This document shows, piece after piece, positions 34,155 through 41,629 of a DNA stretch of 64,000 bases. The stretch's first letter is position 1; the number at the start of each line of letters is the position of its first letter. This DNA comes from Corticibacter populi (GTDB lineage Bacteria > Pseudomonadota > Gammaproteobacteria > Burkholderiales > Burkholderiaceae_C). Below the pieces are notes generated by a model. The model made no database searches. It worked only from the letters and a program-made list of their open reading frames with translations, and was not told the DNA's origin. A program made the position numbers and the translations under genes. The stretch covers positions 550,414-614,413 of the forward strand of contig NZ_SGWR01000002.1 in the NCBI RefSeq assembly GCF_004217315.1, written 5' to 3'.

Positions 34155-35191
34155 CCGCTGTCATCAAAAAGCGCCTCAAGGCCGCGCTGTTGCTGCCATG
34201 GCATACCGCCGTGCTGGCGACGCCGGCTAAGAGCTTCCGTGACAATCCGGTAATCGGCAACCGGGTCCTCAATGCGCTGGGCCTGCACGTCATCCGGCTG
34301 GTGCTGGCCCACGCCGTCTTCGGCCTCAAACTGCGTCTGCTGGCGCCGCTGGCCCGGCGGGACGAACGGGAGACCTACCGCCGCGACGGCTTCATCCTGA
34401 AAAGGGACTTCCTGCCAAAGCAGGCCTTCGAGGCGCTCCGGCAGGAAGCCCGCGACTATTCCGGCGAAGCCTGGCAGTGCGTGCAGGGCAACACCATCAC
34501 CTGGCGCGCGCTGATCGACGAGGACATGCTGGCGCGCAGCCCCGCGACGCGCGCGCTGGTGGACAACCGCCTCTTCGCACGGCTGCTCAAATACACCTCC
34601 GGCCGCAATGAGAGACCGCTGCTGTACATCCAGCAGATCCAGAACGGCCACGCCAACAGCCAGGCACCGGACCCGCAGAAGGTGCTGCATGCCGACACCT
34701 TTCACCCCACCATGAAGGCCTGGCTGTTCCTGGAGGACGTCGGCCCGGACAATGGCCCCTTCACCTATGTGCGCGGCTCCAACCGCCTGAGCTTCAAACG
34801 CATCTGCTGGGAATACCGGCGCTCGCTGCGCGCCCGCTATGTGCATGACGGCTACTCTGAGAAGGGCTCGTTCCGCATTCAGGACGATGAACTCGCCGAG
34901 CTGGGCTTGCCGCTGCCCGAGAGCCTGGCCGTGCCGGCCAACACGCTGGTGATTGCCAATACCTGCGGCTTCCACCGCCGCGGCGACACGCAGCAGCCCC
35001 AGGCCACCCGGCTAGAGATCTGGGCCATGAGCCGCACCAACCCCTTCAACCCGTTTCCGGGCCTGGGCATTGGCGCGCTGGTACGCTGGCGCGATCGCAT
35101 CTACCGCGCCTATCTGCGCCGCACCGACCGGCAGGCCCGCGCGCGCGGCCGGCGGGCCAGTTGGCATGCGGCCCCCGGCCAGCCCAAATGA
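34151..35191 (+). CDS. Phytanoyl-CoA dioxygenase-like Fe(II)/2-oxoglutarate oxygenase
   Basis: A 346-residue protein starting with TTG at 34151, overlapping the preceding stop. The double-stranded beta-helix core has the Fe(II) ligands His180 and Asp182 ([15 protein letters not shown]), with the distal ligand probably His275 (CGFHRRGDT), whose downstream Arg could bind 2-oxoglutarate. [15 protein letters not shown] motif also fits PhyH proteins. The N-terminal 70 residues are hydrophobic and basic and may form a membrane-associated helix. Substrate unknown; hydroxylation of a lipid or small molecule is possible. Confidence 0.82.
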   Translation: MTAVIKKRLKAALLLPWHTAVLATPAKSFRDNPVIGNRVLNALGLHVIRLVLAHAVFGLKLRLLAPLARRDERETYRRDGFILKRDFLPKQAFEALRQEARDYSGEAWQCVQGNTITWRALIDEDMLARSPATRALVDNRLFARLLKYTSGRNERPLLYIQQIQNGHANSQAPDPQKVLHADTFHPTMKAWLFLEDVGPDNGPFTYVRGSNRLSFKRICWEYRRSLRARYVHDGYSEKGSFRIQDDELAELGLPLPESLAVPANTLVIANTCGFHRRGDTQQPQATRLEIWAMSRTNPFNPFPGLGIGALVRWRDRIYRAYLRRTDRQARARGRRASWHAAPGQPK

Positions 35192-35200
35192 GACCCGGGC

Positions 35201-35506
35201 TCAGCTGCTGATCGTCGACGTCAGCACGTCGATACGCACCACCGACTTGCCCAGCGCGGCGATCACCGCGGCGGCAAAGCGCCCGGCCCAGTCGGCATCG
35301 CCCAACTGCCGGGCGCCTGCCGCGTCGGCAACGGCCAGTACCTTGTCGACCAGCAGCACCTTGCCGCTGGCGCGCACTGGCTGGCAATCGAGCTCGACGA
35401 ACTGATCATCCAGCCAGCGCCGCGCCTCATGGGGCTCCAACTGCGCATGCGGGATGAGATGAAATTCCTGGTCGGCCCCCAGAACCACGGTTACTTCGCT
35501 GTGCAC
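35201..35506 (-). CDS. Small conserved protein of unknown function
   Basis: A 101-residue protein with a GTG start at 35506, preceded by GAGGAG at good spacing; an ATG five bases upstream is out of frame. The composition is mixed alpha/beta and acidic, with no signal peptide, membrane helix or metal motif. Predicted segments include RRWLDDQFVELDCQPVRASGKVLLVDK and an alanine-rich helix, and the protein ends IDVLTSTISS. I do not recognise a family. Codon use is like its neighbours, and the ribosome-binding site supports expression. Confidence 0.65.
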   Translation of the reverse strand: MHSEVTVVLGADQEFHLIPHAQLEPHEARRWLDDQFVELDCQPVRASGKVLLVDKVLAVADAAGARQLGDADWAGRFAAAVIAALGKSVVRIDVLTSTISS

Positions 35507-35636
35507 GGCATGTCTCCTCGGAAATCGACGAATGGCGGCCAGCTTAGCGGCGGCGGCGCCAATCGCCTATAAGGGAAACGCTGAGCGGCCGCAGCAAACC
35601 GGCCGTTGCCCTCCCACGCATCCGCTTAGGACCTGT

Positions 35637-36764
35637 TCAGGCCTGTCGGCGGCGCGCCAGCACGGCTGCCGAGAGGGTCTTGAGAATGTCCTCGGACTCT
35701 TCCCAACCCACGCAGGCATCGGTGATGCTCTTGCCGTATTCCAGCCGGGTCGGATCGTCCTCGCCCGGGTTGAATTTCTGCGCCCCGGCATTGAGGTGGC
35801 TCTCGATCATGACACCGAAGATCTGCTGCGAGCCATCGGCGATCTGGCCAGCAATGTCACCGGCCACGACATGCTGCAGTTCATGCTTCTTGCAGCTGTT
35901 GGCATGCGAGCAATCGACCATCAGCGACGGATGCAGACCCACTTTCTCCAGGTCGGCACAGGCACTGGCGACATGCTCGGCCTGGTAGTTCGGTGTCTTG
36001 CCGCCGCGCAGGATCACGTGGCAGTCGGTATTGCCTTCGGTGACGACGATCGCCACCTGCCCGCTCTTGTGCACCGAGAGGAAGTGGTGCGGACGGCTGG
36101 CCGACATGATCGCGTCGGTGGCGATGCGGATGTTGCCGTCGGTGCCATTCTTGAAACCGATCGGCGCCGACAGGCCCGAGGCCAGTTCGCGATGCACCTG
36201 GCTCTCGGTGGTGCGCGCACCGATGGCACCCCAGGCAATCAGGTCGCCGATGTATTGCGGCGAGATCACGTCCAGCATCTCGCTGCCAGCCGGCACGCCC
36301 AGGCGGTTGATGTCGATCAGCAACTGGCGCGCAATGCGCAGGCCTTCGTCGATGCGGTAGCTCTGGTCGAGGTAGGGATCGTTGATCAGCCCCTTCCAGC
36401 CCACCGTGGTGCGCGGCTTCTCGAAATATACGCGCATGACGATCTCCAGTGAATCGCGATACTGGTCCCGCACGCGCTTGAGCCGCCTGGCATATTCCAC
36501 CGCCGCCACCGGGTCGTGAATGCTGCAAGGGCCGATGACGACCAGGAGGCGGTCGTCCTGGCCGTTCATGATGCGGCGAATGTGATCGCGCGTATCAGCC
36601 ACCAGCCGCTCGACGCGTGTGCCCTGGATCGGGAAGAATCGAATCAAATGCTCGGGAGGAGGCAGCACGGTGATGTCCTGAATTCGCTGGTTGTCTGTCT
36701 GGCTGGTTTTTTCGACAGAGTGATACCAGCGCCCGGGCGGTTGGTTCGTGATGTCAGCGGTCAT
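35637..36764 (-). CDS. aroG: 3-deoxy-7-phosphoheptulonate (DAHP) synthase, class I
   Basis: First enzyme of the shikimate pathway, condensing phosphoenolpyruvate and erythrose 4-phosphate. The 375-residue protein is of the AroF/G/H type, with VVIGPCSIHDPVAA (metal-binding Cys), MRVYFEKPRTTVGWKGLINDP, GARTTESQVHRELASGLSAPIGFKNGTDG and VDCSHANSCKKHELQ. Which aromatic amino acid inhibits it cannot be told by eye. GAGGA precedes the ATG. Upstream on the same strand lie a terminator and an aromatic-rich leader peptide, indicating control by transcription attenuation. Confidence 0.96.
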   Translation of the reverse strand: MTADITNQPPGRWYHSVEKTSQTDNQRIQDITVLPPPEHLIRFFPIQGTRVERLVADTRDHIRRIMNGQDDRLLVVIGPCSIHDPVAAVEYARRLKRVRDQYRDSLEIVMRVYFEKPRTTVGWKGLINDPYLDQSYRIDEGLRIARQLLIDINRLGVPAGSEMLDVISPQYIGDLIAWGAIGARTTESQVHRELASGLSAPIGFKNGTDGNIRIATDAIMSASRPHHFLSVHKSGQVAIVVTEGNTDCHVILRGGKTPNYQAEHVASACADLEKVGLHPSLMVDCSHANSCKKHELQHVVAGDIAGQIADGSQQIFGVMIESHLNAGAQKFNPGEDDPTRLEYGKSITDACVGWEESEDILKTLSAAVLARRRQA

Positions 36765-36842
36765 GGGGTCCTCGTTGCTGAATGGAAGAAAGTGGATCGG
36801 TCAGGGCAAACGCTCGAACTGGGGTTCCAAACACAAGCCATG

Positions 36843-36876
36843 AAAAAACCGCCGAGCTTTGCGGGCATCGGCGGTT
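36843..36876 (-). terminator. Attenuator terminator in the aroG leader
   Basis: On the minus strand AACCGCCGA (36876-36868) pairs with TCGGCGGTT (36855-36847), followed by a run of six U (36848-36843). It lies between the leader-peptide stop and aroG, so it should stop transcription before aroG when aromatic amino acids are plentiful. GGCGG at the end of the leader peptide (36926-36922) could pair with the CCGCC of the terminator's 5' arm as an antiterminator. Confidence 0.85.
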
Positions 36877-36917
36877 CTTGGTAATCGAAGCTTGCGTGAT
36901 CTGCGCGTCTCGACCTC

Positions 36918-36974
36918 TCATCCGCCAGGGACAGAGAAGTAAAACCAGAAAAAGTAGGAACGCGCAATCTGCAT
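36918..36974 (-). CDS. aroG attenuator leader peptide
   Basis: An 18-codon frame reading MQIARSYFFWFYFSVPGG, then TGA. Residues 7-13 are seven consecutive aromatics (Y-F-F-W-F-Y-F: four Phe, two Tyr, one Trp). It ends 42 bases before an intrinsic terminator that precedes aroG. This is the arrangement of leader peptides such as PheL, where ribosome stalling at codons of scarce amino acids prevents terminator formation. The Shine-Dalgarno is weak. A promoter at 37009-36982 would start transcription almost at the ATG, so the leader message may be leaderless. Confidence 0.85.
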   Translation of the reverse strand: MQIARSYFFWFYFSVPGG

Positions 36975-36981
36975 GCCGCAA

Positions 36982-37009
36982 ACTCTAGCACAGATCTTCC
37001 CTCTGGCAA
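36982..37009 (-). promoter_or_regulatory. Putative sigma-70 promoter for the aroG leader
   Basis: TTGCCA (37009-37004) and TAGAGT (36987-36982) are separated by 16 bases. Transcription would start about 36975, next to the leader-peptide ATG at 36974. The -10 is only a 4/6 match. Confidence 0.45.
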
Positions 37010-37170
37010 TGCGGCAGCCGCAAAAATCGCCGTGCCGGCACCTGCTCTTGTCGCTGGAGGCGACGGGACGATGCGGCCTAGACGGTTGCCGCGCTGGCGC
37101 CAAGCCCAATCCGAAGCACAACTGATCCAGCACAAACATTCCCGCAAAAAACGCCGCCTTCAGGAACGAC

Positions 37171-37212
37171 GCAGGCAAGGCCTGCAACGCGCTCACCGGC
37201 GCTGCCTATAAT
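37171..37212 (+). promoter_or_regulatory. Putative promoter for the c-type cytochrome gene
   Basis: A perfect TATAAT -10 (37207-37212) lies 53 bases before the ATG at 37265; the -35 region is poor. The imperfectly spaced inverted repeat GCAGGC-AAG-GCCTGC (37171-37185) just upstream may bind an activator. The rest of the 290-base gap from 36975 to 37264 shows no gene. Confidence 0.4.
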
Positions 37213-37264
37213 TTCCCAGGCCCATTGCCGCCCATGGCAGGCCCACAATAATTCGAGGTTCCCC

Positions 37265-37798
37265 ATGAGTGCAAGCGTTCAGACCGGCGAGAGCCACACC
37301 GGCCCGACCGAATCATCCAGGCAATCCCTGCTGGCCACTGCATACGCGGTGCTGCTGCCACTTTTCATTCTCTGTGCGCTGGCCTATTACGCCATCTCGA
37401 CGCACACCCGCGCCAACAGCGACTCGCAGCAGTTGGCCGCCACCGATGCGCGCATCAGCAAGGTCGGCGGCATCGAGATCCGCGACGCCAACCGCCCGTT
37501 GGTCGGCGGGCAAGTGGTCTACGAGGCCCAGTGCGCGGCCTGCCATGCCAGCGGCGTTGCCGGCGCCCCGACATTCGGCGATGCCAGCGCCTGGACGGCG
37601 CGCATCGACACCGGCTTTGACGCGCTGGTGAAATCGGCCCTCGAAGGCAAGGGCGCCATGGCCCCACAGGGTGGCGGCAACTTCAGTGACCTGGAGATTG
37701 CCCGCGCCGTGGCCTACATGACCCATGCCGCCGGCGCCTCCTTTGCCGAACCCGATCCCGAAAGTGGCGAAGGCGAATCAAGTACGCCGGCACCATGA
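37265..37798 (+). CDS. Membrane-anchored c-type cytochrome (class I, c5-like)
   Basis: Periplasmic electron carrier tethered to the inner membrane. The 177-residue protein has a cytoplasmic N-terminus, an uncleaved signal anchor (about 22-44) and one haem c domain. The haem is bound at Cys90-x-x-Cys93-His94 (QCAACHA), with a distal ligand probably Met132 (GAMAPQGG). The short haem domain and GKGAMAPQGG loop match cytochrome c5/c555-like proteins. A Glu/Pro-rich tail follows. No oxidase genes are adjacent, so its redox partner is unknown. A strong terminator follows the gene. Confidence 0.92.
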   Translation: MSASVQTGESHTGPTESSRQSLLATAYAVLLPLFILCALAYYAISTHTRANSDSQQLAATDARISKVGGIEIRDANRPLVGGQVVYEAQCAACHASGVAGAPTFGDASAWTARIDTGFDALVKSALEGKGAMAPQGGGNFSDLEIARAVAYMTHAAGASFAEPDPESGEGESSTPAP

Positions 37799-37861
37799 AT
37801 GGATCGCCGTGCAGGCGCATCCGTCCAGGGTCTGTGGAACAGGTTCCGGAGCCGCAAATTA

Positions 37862-37891
37862 GAAAACGCCGGGCAGTTGCCCGGCGTTTTC
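37862..37891. terminator. Bidirectional intrinsic terminator
   Basis: A perfect 14-bp stem, GAAAACGCCGGGCA (37862-37875) with TGCCCGGCGTTTTC (37878-37891). U tracts are available in both directions. It serves the cytochrome gene on the plus strand and the Roadblock cluster on the minus strand. Confidence 0.85.
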
Positions 37892-37980
37892 AGTTCCTGG
37901 TTTGCAGTGCCATCCGCGAAATCAAATCGACTGGACAGCACTCCAGAAGAATCGGCGACAGCGATTGGCAGGAAAAAAAT

Positions 37981-38361
37981 TCACTGGTCGGCCAACGCCG
38001 CCAGTTGCAAGGCCTTCTGACGGGCCTCAAGCAGCACCCGCCCCAGATTGGCCCCGCTCTCTGCCGACAAAGTCAGCGCGCGGCCCGGACCGGCTTCGAC
38101 CAGCAGCATGACGCCACGGCTCCCGCCCAGGATGACCTGCTTGAGATCGCCCACGTCCACCTCCTTGGCAGCACGGCGCGACAGCGCCAGCAGCGAGGCG
38201 CACATGGCGCCGATGCGATCGGCATTGACCTCCGCATCGGAAACCGAGGCCAGCACGAAGCCGTCGAAGGAAACCCATGCTGCCAGTTCGATCTGGCCGG
38301 AATTGGCCCGCAGCTCCCGCAAGATGCGGCGCGCCTGGGAACCCGTGACTTCTGACAGCAT
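37981..38361 (-). CDS. Roadblock/LC7-domain protein
   Basis: A 126-residue cytoplasmic protein made of a single Roadblock/LC7 domain, the fold of MglB and other regulators of small Ras-like GTPases. Features include the N-terminal helix SQARRILRELRANSG, the central strand pair IELAAWVSFDGFVLASVSDA, and the helix RIGAMCASLLALSRRAAKEVDVGDLKQVILGGSRGVMLL. These align with the family pattern. It is the last gene of a minus-strand cluster that also encodes a second Roadblock protein and a GTPase, suggesting that it acts as a GTPase regulator or dimeric scaffold. Confidence 0.88.
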   Translation of the reverse strand: MLSEVTGSQARRILRELRANSGQIELAAWVSFDGFVLASVSDAEVNADRIGAMCASLLALSRRAAKEVDVGDLKQVILGGSRGVMLLVEAGPGRALTLSAESGANLGRVLLEARQKALQLAALADQ

Positions 38362-38435
38362 TCAAGCTTTCCAAAAACACCCCGACGGGACCGCGCCATG
38401 GGCATGGCCGGCACCTCTCCCGCAGGGATACGGCA

Positions 38436-38837
38436 TCAAAGCGAGGTTTCGATCGCAGGCATCGCCATGCGGGCCTTGGTCAGCACCATGCCCAGGTTGG
38501 CGCCCTTGCGACAGACGAAAGTGGCAACCTGCGATTGCTGCTTGCCACGGATGAAAACGTGCAACAGGTTGTCGCTGTTGACAATGATTTCCTGGAAATA
38601 GTGGCGACCATCTTCCTGCACGCCACGCACGCGGCGGAAGATCTTCTCGATCGCCTGCACGTTGGGGCCCTGAAACAGGTCGGCCGTGGCGGCCGACAGC
38701 AGGTCGATCACTTCCTGCGCATGCGAATCGACGGTCTTGATGGCCAGCAGCATGCCGGACTCAAGGTCCACGTAGCCAGCGGCCACGCAATCGGGAATGG
38801 AGGTAATGGCCTTCTGGAGGCTGGCATCGAGTGACAT
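38436..38837 (-). CDS. Second Roadblock/LC7-like protein
   Basis: A 133-residue protein with a divergent Roadblock-like layout: a helix with two short strands (SIPDCVAAGYVDLESGMLLAIKTV), a central helix (AQEVIDLLSAATADLF), then strands (HYFQEIIVNSDNLLHVFIRG, SQVATFVCRKGANLG) and a final helix (MVLTKARMAMPAI). Its C-terminal GANLGMVLTKAR resembles the GANLGRVLLEAR end of the neighbouring Roadblock protein, supporting common descent. It is separated by 74 bases from that gene and by 113 AT-rich bases from the ABC-phosphatase gene. Confidence 0.75.
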   Translation of the reverse strand: MSLDASLQKAITSIPDCVAAGYVDLESGMLLAIKTVDSHAQEVIDLLSAATADLFQGPNVQAIEKIFRRVRGVQEDGRHYFQEIIVNSDNLLHVFIRGKQQSQVATFVCRKGANLGMVLTKARMAMPAIETSL

Positions 38838-38950
38838 CGCGGTATCTTCCTTGTGGTGAATCGAACGGCATCAATGACGGTGAAGGCCAAGCCTGCCAAT
38901 CATTACGCACTGCAATAATTGTAAGGAAAATAAAAAAAATTTGTGCTGGA

Positions 38951-40279
38951 TCAAGAAAAAGTAACACTTTCCAACAAGAACCGTTGGAATTGCGCCAGAA
39001 AGATCCGCTGCGCCTCGGACTGGATCCAGCCGGTATCGATGCGTCGCATGGCGCGCAGGGCCTGTTCGCCCGACCATTGACCCTTGGAACGCCACATCAG
39101 GTACATGCCCAGCACCGTGCCGGTGCGGCCCTGCCCGGCCTTGCAGTGCACGGCCACACAGGCTCCCGCAGCCAGTTTCCGATCCAGCAGCGCGCAGATG
39201 TCGACAGCCTGCTCCAGGCTCGGTGCGGCCATGTCCGGCATCGGCGTGAAGCAGCATTCGATCCCATACTGGGCAGCCAGCGCCGCATCGAACGGGGTCT
39301 CGGTGAGATTGAGCAGGGTGGTGATGCCACTGCCTTGCAGGCCTTGCAAATCCTGCTGCACATCGGCCAGCAGCCCGGGCATGGCCACGCCTGCCAGCTG
39401 GTCCGGCACCACCCAGCGAAACCGATTGGGCTGCAGGGCGTGGCCACGGCCATGCCCGGGCCTGCGCCCGGCCTGCAGGGCGGCCATCGCCATGGCGATG
39501 CGATCGCTGGTCTGCGCCGGCTCCTGCGCCGGCTCGGCGCTTTGCTCCGGCAGGGTGCCATGGGCGAGAAAGTAGCGCGCCTGCTCGCTTTGCGGCGCGG
39601 CGAAGAACCGCGCCGCCGGTCCTGCTTCGATCACGCGACCATTGCCCATCAGAATGACTTGGTCTGCCACCACCCTGGCCTCGCCGAGGTGATGGGTAAT
39701 CATCAACAGACTGGCGCGCAGCGCGAGTGCCCGTACCAGTGCCAGCACTCGCCGCGCGGCGGCTTCGTCCAGGCCGGCCGTGGGCTCGTCGAGCAGGACC
39801 AGGTTCGGCTGCAGCGCCGCCACTTTCAGCAGGTTGAAGCAGATCCAGTCGGCTTGCGCCAGGGCGGCGCATTCGTCGAACAGCGCCGGCAGCCATTCGC
39901 GGCAATCCAGCTCCGCGAACAGGCTACGCAACTGCTGCAGCACGGTGGCCGCATCCTCGGCCCGCCCCTCACAAAAGAACTGCAGGACAGTGCCAGCCGG
40001 CCGCGCCGGTTTCTGCAGCACCGCCGCGCAGCGCAGCGGCGCGTGGCGCGTGGCGCCGGTACAGGCGGCGCGCCAGTCGCCCTCGTCCACCTGCAGGACG
40101 CCTGCTGCCGCCTGGCCCAGCACGCGGATGCTGCGCAGCAGGGTCGACTTGCCCGTGCCGGACGGGCCCAGGATCACGCAGCAGCCCCGCTCCGGCAGCG
40201 CCACATCGGCGCCGAAAAGAACCTGTCTATCCGCATACCAGGCATCGAGTCCTTCAATGGACAACAGGCACGGCCTCAT
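38951..40279 (-). CDS. ABC-type ATPase fused to a dual-specificity phosphatase
   Basis: A 442-residue protein with two recognisable halves. Residues about 5-235 are an ABC ATPase with Walker A GPSGTGKST (38-46), Q-loop Gln89, Walker B LVLLDEP (160-166) and an H-loop near His196. Where LSGGQ should precede Walker B there is no such motif (the region reads QADWICFNLLKVAAL), so normal paired ATP hydrolysis is doubtful. Residues about 285-440 are a dual-specificity/tyrosine phosphatase domain with general acid Asp349 (PMPDM) and the P-loop HCKAGQGRTG (Cys379, Arg385), all intact. No membrane segment is seen. The start overlaps the GTPase gene as ATGA. Function unknown; probably a signalling ATPase/phosphatase rather than a transporter subunit. 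Confidence 0.85.
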   Translation of the reverse strand: MRPCLLSIEGLDAWYADRQVLFGADVALPERGCCVILGPSGTGKSTLLRSIRVLGQAAAGVLQVDEGDWRAACTGATRHAPLRCAAVLQKPARPAGTVLQFFCEGRAEDAATVLQQLRSLFAELDCREWLPALFDECAALAQADWICFNLLKVAALQPNLVLLDEPTAGLDEAAARRVLALVRALALRASLLMITHHLGEARVVADQVILMGNGRVIEAGPAARFFAAPQSEQARYFLAHGTLPEQSAEPAQEPAQTSDRIAMAMAALQAGRRPGHGRGHALQPNRFRWVVPDQLAGVAMPGLLADVQQDLQGLQGSGITTLLNLTETPFDAALAAQYGIECCFTPMPDMAAPSLEQAVDICALLDRKLAAGACVAVHCKAGQGRTGTVLGMYLMWRSKGQWSGEQALRAMRRIDTGWIQSEAQRIFLAQFQRFLLESVTFS

Positions 40280-40887
40280 GCCTGGGTGCCTGTGAGGACG
40301 TGCATGCGCTCGTGCAGCAGGGAACTCGGGTAACGGTGGAAAGACTCCAGCAGCGCCGTCATCACCACCAGCAACACGGCCACATCCTGCTGCTCGCGCG
40401 CGTCACACCACAGTATGGGCGGATGGCAGAGGCTGCAGGTACAGGCCGAGCGCTCGGCGAAGTAACGCTGGTAGATGTCCAGGCTGCGCGTCTCGGCATC
40501 GTCCGCATGGGTGATACCGATGACCACCGGGAAATCGGTGCCGCCCTTTTGCGCGTGCACTGCCTCGATGTAGGCATTGAGGTCCGCCCGCGGATCAGGG
40601 CGGCTGTGGTCGAGGAAGATCACCGCGCCCTTGGCCTGCTCGAGCAGAATCTCCCACATGAAGTCGAAACGGTCCTGGCCGGGCGCGCCATGCAGGCGCA
40701 GCCGGTCGCCGTTGCCCAGGTCCATCACCCCCATGTCCATCGCCACAGTGGTGGTTTCTTTGAGGGCCAGGGTCTCCTCGTCGGAAGCCCTGACATCGGT
40801 ATCAACGACCTCGATGTCGCTGATGGCGCGAATAGCCGTGGTCTTGCCGGAGCCGACCGAACCAAGAACTGCAATATTCCATTCCAT
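40276..40887 (-). CDS. Small Ras-like GTPase of a Roadblock cluster
   Basis: A 203-residue cytoplasmic GTPase of the group found with Roadblock proteins (conservon CvnD/MglA-like, COG2229 type). P-loop GSVGSGKT (9-16), switch I threonines about 45-47, a G3 motif read as GAPGQDRF (67-74), and a G4 region ITHADD (125-130) in place of NKxD. The C-terminal part contains Cys149, Cys151, Cys154 and Cys161, close enough to bind a metal. No lipid anchor motif is visible. It overlaps the ABC-phosphatase gene by four bases, implying coupled synthesis. Confidence 0.88.
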   Translation of the reverse strand: MEWNIAVLGSVGSGKTTAIRAISDIEVVDTDVRASDEETLALKETTTVAMDMGVMDLGNGDRLRLHGAPGQDRFDFMWEILLEQAKGAVIFLDHSRPDPRADLNAYIEAVHAQKGGTDFPVVIGITHADDAETRSLDIYQRYFAERSACTCSLCHPPILWCDAREQQDVAVLLVVMTALLESFHRYPSSLLHERMHVLTGTQA

Positions 40888-40926
40888 GGCAGAGATTGTC
40901 CTGTAATACGCGATCCGGTTCGGCCC

Positions 40927-41361
40927 TCAGGCCACCAATTTCTTCCACAAACGATGCAGGAACGAGCCTTCCGGCGAGGATGGCGGCCGCATCGCATCGG
41001 CCGCTGTCACCGTCGGTGCGGGGGCGGCGCGTTCCGATGGAGCAGCAGGCTGTTTCGGCAAGGCTGGCGCGGCTCCGTCGGGGGCCGCCGCCGAGGGCGT
41101 GGGCGCCGCCTGGAATATGCCGATGCAGCCGGCATCGAACAGTTCCTGCAGCATGGTTTCAACTTCATAGCTGGGCAGGTCTACCGCGCGATGGACCAGG
41201 AACCCCACCGTGGGCTTGCGCGAGAGCAATGCACAGATGCGCGCGATGTCGCCAATCCGTGAAATGTCGTATTGCAGGGAGAAATCCGGCCATTGCCGGA
41301 TATAGAGGAGCCGCGCACGAACGCTCTCGTCGAACGCACTGGGTGTAGAGCCGAATGACAT
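40927..41361 (-). CDS. Small winged-helix-like protein, first gene of the Roadblock/GTPase cluster
   Basis: From the ATG at 41361 the protein has 144 residues; AAAGGG lies upstream, and a start eight codons earlier is possible. Residues about 20-80 (ISRIGDIARICALLSRKPTVGFLVHRAVDLPSYEVETMLQELFDAGCI) look like a compact winged-helix domain, comparable in position to the DUF742 protein of actinobacterial conservons. That comparison is by layout, not by a sequence match. A Pro/Ala-rich linker and a basic C-terminal helix (FLHRLWKKLVA), perhaps membrane- or partner-binding, follow. Function unknown. Confidence 0.65.
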   Translation of the reverse strand: MSFGSTPSAFDESVRARLLYIRQWPDFSLQYDISRIGDIARICALLSRKPTVGFLVHRAVDLPSYEVETMLQELFDAGCIGIFQAAPTPSAAAPDGAAPALPKQPAAPSERAAPAPTVTAADAMRPPSSPEGSFLHRLWKKLVA

Positions 41362-41629
41362 CTTGCTTTGCCCTTTCTTCTTCATGCGCACGTCAGGCGC
41401 CCTGCCAACCATCCCGCATGCCGAGAAGCCACCTTCAGCGAAATGCAAGAATATTGTTACACATGTTTCAACAATTCAAACAACTGCCGCGATTATTCCG
41501 CTTTTGCCAACGGTCTGCTGGCACCTCCTCCGGCAGGCCCTGCCCCAGCAGGGTTTCCAGGCCCCATGCATGCGCCGTTCATTGTCCATGTTCCAACCCG
41601 ATACAGGCGGTCAATAGATAATAGGGCGC

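Noticed and set aside
38838-38950. Terminator at the T-rich run after the ABC-phosphatase gene
   Set aside because: The minus strand has a run of eight T but no stable hairpin before it; it is more likely part of a promoter for the second Roadblock gene.
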